This document shows positions 9,385 through 18,853 of a stretch of DNA of 64,000 nucleotides, in pieces; the stretch's first letter is position 1; every line of letters begins with the position of its first letter. The translations under genes were made by a program, and so were the position numbers. Source of the DNA: Rapana venosa (Eukaryota > Mollusca > Gastropoda > Neogastropoda > Muricidae); the NCBI GenBank assembly GCA_028751875.1, contig CM054134.1:75263738-75327737 (forward strand), given 5' to 3'. Under the pieces are notes generated by a model. The model was not told the origin of the DNA and searched no databases. It saw only the letters and a list, made by a program, of their open reading frames with translations.

Positions 9385-12300
9385 GTTTAGAATTCATAAA
9401 TCATCACTATCCCTTCGTCGGGAGACCGTTGGGGTACCCGCAGGACGCGCAAGGGGACCCCAAAATTTTCTGTCGGGGTTTTTCAGGGGGTTTTGGTACA
9501 GTGGGGGCCGGTCCACCCCTTATTTTGGGATATCCAGTTTTTTGCGTGGTGTCCCTGCCCCCTTTGCTCCTCCACCTTCCCTGCAGGACTTCTTTGACAG
9601 GTGTTATGCCTTGGTGTCCCCAAACCCCATTCAGTTTCCTCCGTTTATGTATCTGAAGGTTCTTGTTGCCAGCCAGTGCCTCGATCTTGCCAGACGTAGT
9701 CTTTGGTTTGGGTTTGTAGGTATTTTCAGGATCCGCTGGGCCTTCATCTCAAAGGTTTAAATGCGACGTTCTAAATCGGCAGTAAGTGCCCATGCTTCAC
9801 AGCTGTACAAGGCAATGGATGTACGAGTGCTTGAAAGGTTGCCCTTTGGGTTTGGGTTCTGTGTTTGTGGTTTCTCCAACTTTCCCCCGCTAGTCATGGG
9901 GGAAATGCCCCCCGCAAGTCTGATTTACCTTTGTGTGTTTCGTGCCTTTTTTTGGTGATGATGCTAAAGGTTTTGAAAGTTTCCACTCCTTGGTCTCGCC
10001 ACTCATCTTGATGCTGGGGGGGAGTGGTGGGTGTGGTACTTTTCCTGGGATCTTGCCTTTTTTTCCCTGCTGATCTCCAAAACCGTGGGCATTGGTGTGT
10101 TTCCAGTTGGTGGGGAGATTGGAGTTCTTCTTCCTGCGGGCCCCTGAGATCAAAATCGTCTGCGAATCGAAAAATTTTTTAGACTGGCCTTCCCCTATTT
10201 TGATTGTGGTCTTTAGTCAAGGAGGGCCCCCTGCATGTTTCTCCCGGAAACGTTTTAAAAGAAAGGGGATAGCGGGGAGCCTTGTGAATCCAACTGAGTT
10301 TCCCGGAAGAACTCCCCGATTTCTCCCCCCCATGGGAAATGCACGTGGGAGCTTTATAAAGCGCCTGGAGCTTGAAAAGGGCCTTCGAAGCTATAGTCTT
10401 ATGATTGCCCCAACTTTTCCCCTCGGTCGAAGGCCTTTTTGAAGCAAAAAGTTGTTTTTAGAGCTGTAGCTGTTTGGGTGCTTCCTAAAGGGGATTTGTG
10501 TTGAAGATCTGCTGACAGTGCTTCGAAACCGGGCTGAAACCCGCCCGTTCTTTGTAGGATTTCTTTGCTTGTGGTTCAGTTGTTCAAGGCAAAACGTTTG
10601 CATAACTTGCTTTGGTGGTTATCAGATGATTGTTCTGAATTTTGGCACTTCTTCAGGTCTCCCTTCTTTGGGGAAATGGAATATGATGGGTTTTGGGTCC
10701 ACTGTTCAGGCCCCTCTTTCTGGTCCGTGCGTTGGCAGGGATTTTTAATGCCTTTTCATCTCTGGGCCTGTTCTTGATGGTCAGCCGGGGTGTTGTCAAT
10801 CCCCGGTGCTTTCCCCCCTTTAGGGGCTTTCTGCTTCTTTTACTCTTCCCAGCACCCGTGTGCTTTTGGGTCTATGGTCTGGGGTCTTGCCTGAAGTTTG
10901 TTCGGATCAGCCCTTTAGCTTGTAGTTGTACGGTCTTGCAATTTTCTTCCATCTCTTCGATAGTGGCGCTCCTGTAAGGAGACCCCTCTTTGTCTTCAAT
11001 AACGGAGGGGGTTTGGGTGCTGGACTTGGTTAGTACCTTGATGGTCGGGGACGCCCTTTGCTGTCTCTTTTGCCATTGCTTTTCAACCTTGGGGGCATTT
11101 TTCTGACAACGTTCCCATGGCCTCGTATTTCTTCTTGTTTACCCGTTACGTTCATACTTTCGGGCCCTTTCTGGGTTTTTGTTTTTTACTGGGTTTGTCC
11201 CACGTTGGTCGCACGGGCCAGGGAAAGTTGGTAAACCCCGGTTGGTTCTTTTTTTTTTCTCTTTCCCAAGGTCTCCAGCCGTCTCCTGAAGGTCTTGCTG
11301 AAGGTTCAGGAGGTGGTTTATGTCTTTGGAGGAAATTTAAAGCTGCAAAATCTGCCCCCCTTTTCCCGCTTTAAAGATTTTAGCGATTCGGGGGGCCTTC
11401 AGTTCTCCTGTTGAACCCCAAACGGGGATTTTTCCTTTTTGGTTCTTGGTTTAGCTTGATCTGTAGGGTCATGGACCTTCGTGCATGCCAAATCAGCGCC
11501 AGGGAAACTTTTGTTGGGCTTTGTTGAGCTCGACTTAAAACGTTTGGGGGGCCCGGATTGTGTCAATTGGTTTTTTGTCTTTCCCCTTTTGGGGTGCCAT
11601 CGTTCTTCTTTATGCTTGTGGGGGTATAAAGGGGTTGGCGAAGTAAGATTTTTGGTGCTTGCGAATTTCCCAAAAATCTGAGCCTCTACTTATTTCGTCC
11701 CCCCAAAACGGCCTACTGCCCCGGCCCTTGGTATAAAGGGCAGGTCCCATCTTGGCATTCCAGTCGCCCGGTCACGGAAAATCCTTTTTGGAGTTATTTG
11801 ATGGCGCTCTCCAAATCTTCGTAGAAACATCGATTGCTTCATCATCGTAGTTGTTTGGTGTAGACTTTTATGATGGTCATTTTTGTGGTTTTGCTGCGAC
11901 ACCATGGAGACAGTCTGCTTGAGATTGGGGTCAGCGATGACCTGTTAGTCCTCTTCTTGTTGACAAGAAATCCTACTCCTGTTGGTGTTTTGGGTGGGCG
12001 CCACTATACCATAGTTTGTGATCTTCTTTGTAGTTTTTTGCCCAAAAACCGACCCCAACGGACTTCGGCCAGTCCAATTGTCCCTTCGTATCTTTGAAGT
12101 TCATGGGGGTTTGCTCTTGGAGTTTCCCCATGCGTGCAATTTTCGGTGTTCCATGTACCAAAATGGTCCTTTCACCGGAGTTTGATCGTTGTGTTTGGTC
12201 CCAGTCGCATTTTTCCACCTCCATCCTAAAAACCCCCAAGGAAGGCGGGTTGTTGGTATTCGGGCCTCAACCGATCCCGTCTTTCTTGCAGTGTTGTCCA

Positions 12301-12473
12301 GAGGGATTTTTGTGGGCTGGATTGCTTGGCGGCGCCCCTCCCTCTCCAACTGCTTTTGCCATGCTGGGGATTTTTTGGGCGGGTTATTCCCCACTAGACA
12401 GGTAGTACTGGGGGGTACAGGTTACCAGTAGCAGAGGAAAAACCCCTTTACTCTGACTCCTGTTTAGAATTCA
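9385..12473 (-). mobile_element. RTE-like LINE, minus strand, with 12-bp target duplication
   Basis: A 3.07-kb element (9397-12461) flanked by GTTTAGAATTCA at 9385-9396 and again at 12462-12473, a direct repeat that marks target-site duplication. Read on minus, its 5' end (AACCTGTACC, CCTCTGCTACTGG) and N-terminal protein match the plus-strand element at 43723, so both belong to one family. The 3' tail is short and AT-rich with a GTGATGA motif, as is usual in RTE elements. No long frame survives. Frames are cut by many indels, and I cannot tell true decay from the poor base quality here. Confidence 0.75.
11973..12394 (-). pseudogene. Endonuclease N-terminus of the RTE-like LINE, fragmented
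   Basis: Two overlapping minus-strand frames carry the pieces. One (11973-12239) reads TILVHGTP..MGKLQE and then LWYSGAHPKHQ, which lines up with TIATWNVR..TGKLQE and LLYYSGEQDKH of the element at 43.7 kb. This is the start of an apurinic-type endonuclease domain. Not functional. Confidence 0.6.
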
Positions 12474-13457
12474 CCTCCTAAAACTTTTCAAAAACCAAAG
12501 TCAACCTAAAATGTTTTACATCAAAATACAAAATACCAAGATGCCGACATTCTGTTTACTTCATTTCAATGTTAAAAAAAGTACTTAAAAAAAAAAAAAT
12601 GGGGAACACGTTGGGGTAAGGAAGGGAAAGGGTCCCCTAAACCCATAAGGTCATAGGGGGGAGGGGGGTCAGAGACCCCACTTCTCTGGGCCAGCTATTG
12701 AGGGGGGCGCCCACTCCTCTCCCTCGCTGCTTTTCCTTCCCTGCCCTAAGAGGGGGGGGTACCCATTTACGCTGGGGAAAATGGGGGAACTGTATGAAAC
12801 CAAGGCGCGCAAACGGTCACCCCCCAACTGGTACCGCGCTCGACGCTGCTTAACTTGCTGGGGGGAAAGCGAGTGCTCCGACCACTGAGCTATCCCGTCC
12901 CCACACACGTTGGAGTACTTTTTTTTAATCCATCAGGCTTTGTAAGAGAGTTACAACCCATGACCAGTGGTATGGATGACAGCGGCATGTGCAGCATACA
13001 GTAGGCTCCTGTGCACAATCTTCGGGTGGTTTGAATGAAGACTGGGACAGTACAATATCCCCACCTGAGAAGAAGAAGAAGACACAGCTGAGATTTCAAA
13101 CCCCTAATTTAACGAAAAGTAATAATCCAAGAACCCTGAGAAAGGCAGAACAGAGAGAGGAATGGAGGGAACTGGTTGTTGAGTCTTTGAGGGTGCCCCC
13201 ACGGTCGTCAGACTACGGGACAGATAGATAGATAGATAGAATAATTCAAGTTGATTACCGAGGATGACAAAACAGATCAAACCCAGGGGCTTACATGCAA
13301 AGCCACGGTTCAGACAGACAGTAATTACCAGTGTCTTATCATGTCCAGCTCCTGACCAAACGAATCGAATGAAGACTGGGACAGTACAATCTCCAGGAGA
13401 AGAAAAAACACCACTGAGATTTTAAACTCGCGATAAAAAGAACCACAAAAAAAGTTG
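12474..13457. other. Spacer Q, second part, with SINE-3
   Basis: Resumes spacer Q after the LINE. It contains a separate SINE insertion (12615-12904), then clean sequence with CCATGACCAGTGGTATGG at 12958-12975, a short GATA repeat at 13213-13239 and two copies of the GAATGAAGACTGGGACAGTA motif. No gene. Confidence 0.65.
12615..12904 (-). mobile_element. SINE-3, minus strand, 290 bp
   Basis: On minus the head reads GGGGACGGGATAGCTCAGTG, a tRNA-type A box, followed by a GC-rich body. Direct repeats ACACGTTGG flank it at 12606-12614 and 12905-12913. It occurs only once in the window, so it is a recent or monomer-specific insertion. Confidence 0.7.
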
Positions 13458-13529
13458 TGGAGATGCCGGGGATCGAACCCGGGGCCTTTCACATGCAAAG
13501 CGAACGCTCTACCACTGAGCTACATCCCC
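13458..13529 (-). tRNA. tRNA-Ala (TGC), pair B
   Basis: Perfect 72-nt cloverleaf on minus. The 7-bp acceptor stem has G3-U70, the identity pair for alanine. The D arm is GCTCAGTGGTAGAGC, the anticodon loop TTTGCAT and the T arm GGTTCGATCC. The A box (TAGCTCAGTGG) and B box are intact. A T run lies just past its 3' end on minus (the A run before 13455). It faces away from the CGC gene at 13691. Confidence 0.93.
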
Positions 13530-13690
13530 ACCTTTAAGTCAGTTCGGTAGGATGGGTCATAAGCCTGTCCACTGCCCCTTGATTCATTATGTTCAGTTTA
13601 CATTAGTAGCCACCATACACCGTTTATTAGGATACCCGTTTATCCTGAGACATAGGAGTAGTTTTATCTGTTTGTCCAACTATAACAGAT
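13530..13690. other. Conserved spacer between divergent tRNA genes
   Basis: 161 bp with TTCGGTAGGATGGGTCATAA, TTCATTATGTTCAGTTTACA and ATAACAGAT landmarks, all kept in the other pair-B spacers and partly in pair A. Confidence 0.7.
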
Positions 13691-13762
13691 GGGGATGTAG
13701 CTCAGTGGTAGAGCGTTCGCTTCGCATGTGAAAGGCCCCGGGTTCGATCCCCGGCATCTCCA
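13691..13762 (+). tRNA. tRNA-Ala (CGC), pair B
   Basis: Perfect 72-nt cloverleaf. It differs from its minus-strand partner only at the first anticodon base (TTCGCAT loop). G3-U70 and both promoter boxes are present. The anticodon stem contains one G-U pair. A T run follows at once. Confidence 0.93.
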
Positions 13763-13763
13763 C

Positions 13764-13770
13764 TTTTTTT
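13764..13770 (+). terminator. Pol III T-run terminator
   Basis: Seven T residues start two bases after the tRNA, with ten more at 13774-13783. This is the usual RNA polymerase III stop. Confidence 0.8.
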
Positions 13771-13949
13771 GTCTTTTTTTTTTGACAGTTCCATGAAGAC
13801 TTCAGACTAGGACATTTACTTCAAAATGATGGGAAAAAATCATTAATTTTGCAGTCTGAGAAGTGGATACTTTTTGTAGCCTCTCTCTCTCTCTCTCTCT
13901 CTCTCATCCTCTCTCTCTCTCCATCTGCTCTCTCCCTCTCTCTCTCTTT

Positions 13950-13988
<39 letters not shown>

Positions 13989-14121
13989 CTAACTTTGTTC
14001 CCAGGCCTGTTATCTTTTTGTGGTATCTTTGGGAGTAGTTTAGGTGAACTAAGAGTTTTAGCTGTGTTTTGTATGGATTCTTGATCTACTGCAGCCTTTA
14101 TTTTGTAATGATTTTGGAATA
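13771..14121. repeat. Spacer R with CT tract
   Basis: Clean copy. It has CCATGAAGACTTCAGACTAG, then a long CT microsatellite at 13884-13990 and AT-rich spacer. No gene. Confidence 0.75.
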
Positions 14122-14192
<71 letters not shown>

Positions 14193-14197
14193 GTATA

Positions 14198-14227
<30 letters not shown>
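14122..14227. repeat. (AT)n followed by (GTAT)/(ACAT)n
   Basis: About 28 AT units at 14124-14180, then GTAT and ACAT units to 14226. The other monomers have only the tetranucleotide part. Confidence 0.9.
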
Positions 14228-14228
<1 letters not shown>

Positions 14229-14516
14229 TCAAGGTGTACAGTTTGGGGTACATGCCAAGGTGTCATGCCAAAGTCTTACCGAAGCTTAGAAGAAGTTCTA
14301 TTTCATTCTTTTGCATCCTTCCATTTTCGCCCCTCAAAGTGAATTGGGGCCTAGGGCCGATGTATATTTAAACCATTTTAGAGTTCAGGGTTTAGAGTTC
14401 AGAGTTCTCTCCTATTCCAGGCTCACACCAGTGAGTGCCTGTGTAGTATTGGTCAGGACAACTGACCCACGGTCTCCAGTCCTGTCCCACCTTTGATTGA
14501 CACCTTGAGATAACAA
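14228..14516. other. Spacer S, clean reference copy
   Basis: No gene. It holds TTTGGGGTACATGCCAAGG, short GTTCAG repeats and CAGTCCTGTCCCACC. The last motif also occurs in spacer Q, so S and Q share an old segment. Confidence 0.65.
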
Positions 14517-14655
14517 GGGGGATCGGTGGTCTAGAGGTAAGGCGCCTGTCTAGAAAGCGAAAAGTCCCAGTCGGAAGTGTGCGGTGGTTCGAATCCCGTT
14601 TGGACCCGAAACTTTTCCCCCATCCATTAGACCATGAGTGGTGGTCTGGGCGCTA

Positions 14656-14686
<31 letters not shown>

Positions 14687-14952
14687 CGTGTGTTACACAT
14701 AATTATTTAACGCACGTAAAAAAAGAACCCATGGCAACAAGAGAGTTGTCCTTGGCAAAATTTTCTAGAAAAAAACACTCTGATAGGGAAACACAAATAC
14801 ACCAGTTGCAGACAGGAAAAAGACCCCCCAAAAATGGGTGGCGCTGCTCTTGTGCCGACGCGCTCTCCCCGGGAAGAGCAGCCCGAATTTCACGCAGAGA
14901 AATCTGCCGTGACTTGAAGTGGTATAAATAAATAAATATAAATCAATAAACA
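14517..14952 (+). mobile_element. SINE-1, best-preserved copy
   Basis: The head (14517-14605) looks tRNA-Ser-like: A box TGGTCTAGAGG, a CTAGAAA loop that would carry AGA, a long variable-arm region and B box GGTTCGAATCC. The stems no longer pair well. The centre carries TTTCGGATGAGACGATAAAC and CGAGGTCCCGTGTG. From memory this resembles the deeply conserved SINE core called Nin-DC, but I have not checked. The tail is (ATAAA)n. Copies in reverse-oriented monomers and at 37078 and 60921 carry a nested insertion that this copy lacks. Confidence 0.8.
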
Positions 14953-15077
14953 AACGTGGCTGCAGTGGCTGACATGGGGGAGGCGGAGATAGCGATGTCA
15001 CTGACAAGGACAACAAACATACTTCAAGAACAAAACATATCTGGAATGACCTCCCTCTCTCAATTCACCAAAAGCCA
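14953..15077 (+). mobile_element. CR1/L2-like LINE 3' end, first part
   Basis: Starts at GTGGCTGCAGTGGCTGACAT and includes GGAATGACCTCCCTCTCTC of the C-terminal coding part. SINE-2 is inserted after CCAAAAGCC. Confidence 0.65.
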
Positions 15078-15417
15078 AAACAGGATAGCCTAGTGGTTAG
15101 AGCATTGCGCTCGCAATCTGAGGACCTGGGTTCGATTCCCGTTCAAGGGGGATATTTTCCCCTGGAGTTAACATCAGTGCAGACTCCACGCTGCTCCAAA
15201 ATTCCTTCGGATGAGACTATAAACCGAGGTCCCGTGTGCGAACGCACGCAGAATATCTTGCGCACACGTTAAATCCTGTTCCGTTTTTTGTCAGAGTAGG
15301 CCATTGTGTGCCGGTGGAAGCAGATGACAGAATTTACAAAACCGCATACACACGGGGACTGGATGTATAAAAGCACATAAGTGCTTATTCCATTATCCTC
15401 GATATAAAAGGTTTTTT
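15078..15417 (+). mobile_element. SINE-2, full copy
   Basis: The tRNA-like head has A box TAGCCTAGTGGTTAGAG and B box GGTTCGATTCC. Downstream is a second version of the same SINE core (TTCGGATGAGACTATAAACC) and a long 3' part that ends CCTCGATATAAAAG. The flanks share AAAGCC, a likely short target duplication inside the LINE 3' end. Confidence 0.75.
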
Positions 15418-15540
15418 TTTAATTTTTAAAAGCCTTCTTATGACGCTTGTAAATTCTACCTCAAGACACATTTCTCCCCTCTTGGGTTTTCTTTTTTCCC
15501 TCCCCAAAGCCGAAAAACCCCTCACCCCGCCCGAGGAAAA
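15418..15540 (+). mobile_element. CR1/L2-like LINE 3' end, continued, cut by gap
   Basis: AAAAGCCTTCTTATGACGC resumes the LINE 3' end after SINE-2. Quality falls before the gap and the expected GT tract is not reached. Confidence 0.6.
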
Positions 15541-16040
15541 NNNNNNNNNNNNNNNNNNNNNNNNNNNNNNNNNNNNNNNNNNNNNNNNNNNNNNNNNNNN
15601 NNNNNNNNNNNNNNNNNNNNNNNNNNNNNNNNNNNNNNNNNNNNNNNNNNNNNNNNNNNNNNNNNNNNNNNNNNNNNNNNNNNNNNNNNNNNNNNNNNNN
15701 NNNNNNNNNNNNNNNNNNNNNNNNNNNNNNNNNNNNNNNNNNNNNNNNNNNNNNNNNNNNNNNNNNNNNNNNNNNNNNNNNNNNNNNNNNNNNNNNNNNN
15801 NNNNNNNNNNNNNNNNNNNNNNNNNNNNNNNNNNNNNNNNNNNNNNNNNNNNNNNNNNNNNNNNNNNNNNNNNNNNNNNNNNNNNNNNNNNNNNNNNNNN
15901 NNNNNNNNNNNNNNNNNNNNNNNNNNNNNNNNNNNNNNNNNNNNNNNNNNNNNNNNNNNNNNNNNNNNNNNNNNNNNNNNNNNNNNNNNNNNNNNNNNNN
16001 NNNNNNNNNNNNNNNNNNNNNNNNNNNNNNNNNNNNNNNN
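15541..16040. other. Assembly gap, 500 N
   Basis: Exactly 500 N, so probably a placeholder of unknown true size. The plus-oriented monomer on the left and the reversed arm on the right meet across it. Long open frames that cross it are artefacts. Confidence 0.99.
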
Positions 16041-16899
16041 CCACTTTTGAATCCGGTTGTTATGTAAAGTACCAATTTCCCCAAAGGACCATTGAAGAAC
16101 CACGAAAAATTGATTTGTATCCATTCTTGCATAAATTAATTCTAGAATTTAATCTCAAATACAATATCTTTCCTTATGTTTCCCAGCCAGTGCTTTAGTG
16201 CCATCAAATACTGCTTTTGAGTCAACGCAAAAAAGAATGTGGTGAATGTCAAGCGCAGTATTTGACAAAAAATTCAAGGCCATAAGGATTGCAAACAATT
16301 CACACACGTAAAAATAGAAAAATGTTTTCCTAAATGAAATGATTTTTGTACTTTAAAAACAGGAATCACAAATGCTGCCCCCTTTCTTCCTGATTCCAGA
16401 AACAGATCCATCAGTATACACTTTTAAATGATTAGAATAATTACTTTCAGTGTGACTTTTTCATCAACGGTGAGCAAATTTTGATCTTCATTCTTTTTGA
16501 CATCCGTGTAGTCAGTGTCAAAGTTAGCCGATATATGTTCCCAAGGAGGCATTTGAGGAACCATCGAAAAATTGGAATTGTTGTTAGGTCAATACAATGT
16601 CTTTCATTAATGAATCTGTATAAGTTTTAATTGGCAGGAGAAATGAAACATTGCTTGCTCGTTTTGGATAGTCAGTGTCTGATTCATAAAAAAAATCATC
16701 TTTTACTGAATTTGGAACAGAGAGACTTCGAATCACATACTTTGATACGGCCAATCGTTCTTTGTTAGAAGAGAGAGTAAATGTGCTTCTTTATAAGTAT
16801 TATTTATGTTAGCATGGACTGGAACACCAAGTGCTATTTTTATGGCTTTACTGTCTAAACTTTGTAATTTTTTAAGTAGGTAATCTGCAGCAGAAATAT

Positions 16900-16903
<4 letters not shown>
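16041..16903 (-). mobile_element. RNase H-bearing LINE 3' end, minus, truncated by gap
   Basis: Third copy of the element at 39083 and 62975. On minus it encodes the end of a reverse transcriptase (IALGVPVHANI), then a linker and the start of RNase H with YTDGS, FTCEL and FCVDSK. It keeps one frame at the YESDTDYPK junction (about 16665-16685), where both plus copies carry an extra A. From about 16041 to 16150 it diverges sharply, probably from poor quality beside the gap. Confidence 0.75.

Positions 16904-16953
<50 letters not shown>
16904..16953. repeat. (GT)n microsatellite at LINE 5' junction
   Basis: A pure GT run. It is the CA tract of the plus orientation, into which the RNase H LINE inserted. 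Confidence 0.9.
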
Positions 16954-16956
<3 letters not shown>

Positions 16957-17244
16957 AAAAAACTGTTCTTATGAATGTATTAACATTTTTTTCTACAAAA
17001 GCCTGATGGATAGTTTTTTTTATAAAAACTCTTCTTCAAAAGCTTGATGGATACGTTTTGTTTTTGTTTGTTTTTTAAAATGATGGATAGTTATTATTAT
17101 TAACAAAACAACAACTCTTCTACAAAAGCCCGATTGTTAGATTCTTTCAGAACTCTTCCACAAAAGCCTCATAGATGGGCGTTGAACTCTTCTGTGACAA
17201 AAAGCCTGGTGAATAGTGGGTTTTATTAATTTTATTTTAGTTGT
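16954..17244 (-). repeat. Minisatellite-like flank
   Basis: Reverse-oriented units with TCTACAAAAGCCTGATGG and related forms. This is the segment lying between the tail element and the CA tract in plus monomers (38761-39020). Confidence 0.7.
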
Positions 17245-17428
17245 TGTTTTTTTAAACCAGTACGCCAGCTGCAGACATAAGAACTCAGGCAGGCCAAAGA
17301 GTGAAGCTGGGCCTGCCCAACTTGCCCATCACTATTCCCGTGGTTTTAAGGGACGAAGTGATCATCTTCTAAGCGCTCTGATTTGTATTTGCAAGATAAA
17401 GCGCTCTATAAATTCCATATATTATTAC

Positions 17429-17478
<50 letters not shown>

Positions 17479-17782
17479 GTAGTAGTAGTAGTAGTAGTTG
17501 TATATTAGTAGTAAGTAAATAATCATAGTAATAGAAATACAACAACAACAAACAACACACAACAACAACAACACACAACTACTACTACTACTAACTACTA
17601 CTACTACTACTCTACTACTACTACTACAACTACTACTACACATACTACTACTACTACACTAATCACTGCTTCCTATCGCACTCTCAATGCTAGCTGCTGC
17701 TCTGAAGCTTTCTTGCTGCTGCTACTGCTGCTCTTGCTGCTGCTGCTACTGCTACTGCTACTGCTGCTACTACTACTACATC
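17245..17782 (+). repeat. Tail-bearing element and (TTA)n...(TAC)n tract
   Basis: The tail element (17245-17404) has CGCCAGCTGCAGACATAAGA and ends in AAGCGCTCTATAAATTCCAT, a common non-LTR 3' tail, followed by (ATT)n at 17424-17476. TAG, then TAC and CTG units run to 17782. The tyrosine-rich open frame here is only (TAT)n. Confidence 0.7.
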
Positions 17783-18102
17783 GAACTTATATAGCGCCAT
17801 ATCTTGCAAAAAAAAAAAATCAAAGCGCTTTCACTCATCCCACTCAATTCACATGCAGCCAGTTACAATGAAAAGTTTTTACAAATTCAAATGTATACAC
17901 ACACACGCACGCACGCACGCACACACACGCACACACACGCACACACATGCACACACATAAAGGTTGTACACTCCGGCAGGGTGATGGGGTTTTGGCTGTT
18001 GAGGGGCAGGGACAAAAATGAGATGGAACAAGATGGAAATCTTAGGTTTGAAATAAATGTGTCTTGAGGTAGGATTTAAAAACGTCATAAGAAGGCTTTG
18101 AA
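17783..18102 (-). mobile_element. CR1/L2-like LINE 3' end, minus, distal part
   Basis: Includes the tail GCGCCATATCTTGC on minus, a CA tract at 17900-17958 and CACTCCGGCAGGGTGATGGG. Interrupted by SINE-2. Confidence 0.65.
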
Positions 18103-18446
18103 ACAAAATTCTTTTATATCGAGGGTAATGGAAAAAGCACTTATGTGCTTTTTTTACCTCCAGTCCCCGTGTGTATGCGGTTTTGTAAATTTTGTCATCT
18201 GCTTCCCCTGGCACACAATGGCCTACTCTGGCAAAAAGCGGAACAGGATTTAACGTGTGCGCAAGATATTCTGCGTGCGTTCGCACACGGGACCTCGGTT
18301 TATAGTCTCATCCGAAGGACTTTTGGGGGAGAGTGGAGTCGGCACTGATGTTAACTCCAGGGGAAAATATCCCCTTGAACTGGAATCGAACCCGGGTTGT
18401 CAGATAGCGAGCGCAATGTTCTAACCACTAGGCTATCCCGTCTCGG
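18103..18446 (-). mobile_element. SINE-2, minus
   Basis: Mirror copy of 37761-38098. B box and A box are seen on minus at about 18380-18435, with the core AACCGAGGTCCCGTGTGCG. The flanking AAAGCC repeat is preserved. Confidence 0.75.
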
Positions 18447-18569
18447 CTTTTGGCGAAGGGAGAGAGGGAGGCCATTCCAGATATGTTTAGTTTTTGAAGT
18501 ATGTTCGTTGTCCTTGTCAGTTACATCGCTGATCTCCACCTCCCCCAAGTCATCCACTGCAGCCACGTT
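18447..18569 (-). mobile_element. CR1/L2-like LINE 3' end, minus, coding part
   Basis: Minus-strand reading gives KHIWNGLPLSLRQKP, the C-terminal block typical of CR1/L2-group ORF2, joined directly to the SINE-2 sequence. Confidence 0.65.
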
Positions 18570-18822
18570 TTGTTATTTATTTATATTTATTTATACCACT
18601 TTAAGTCACGGCAGATTTCTCTACGTGAAATTCGGGCTGCTCTTCCCGAGGAGAGCGCGTCGCCACAAGAGCAGCGCCACCCTTTTTTGTGTGTTTTTCC
18701 TGTCTGCAACTGTATTTGTTTCCCTATCAGAGTGGCTTTTTTTCTACAAAATTTCGCCAGGGATAACTCTTTTGTTGCCGTGGGTTCTTTTACGTGCGTT
18801 AAATAATTATGTGTAACACACG

Positions 18823-18853
<31 letters not shown>

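Noticed and set aside
9429..11681. Several plus-strand frames of 60-116 codons
   Set aside because: They lie antisense to the minus-strand LINE, overlap each other in different frames and show no known motif.
13458..13762. tRNA-Ala copies as heads of SINEs
   Set aside because: They have no common downstream body, no tail and no target duplications. Copies recur only as part of the monomer, on both strands, with T-run terminators.
13863..14084. Ser/Leu-rich frame that looks like a signal or membrane segment
   Set aside because: It is a translated CT microsatellite.
15385..16198. Long open frames of 200-250 codons across this region
   Set aside because: They are made of N translated as unknown residues. 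Only the short ends are sequence.
17216..17479. Tyrosine-rich protein frame
   Set aside because: The tyrosines are (TAT)n microsatellite; no domain or start context supports a gene.
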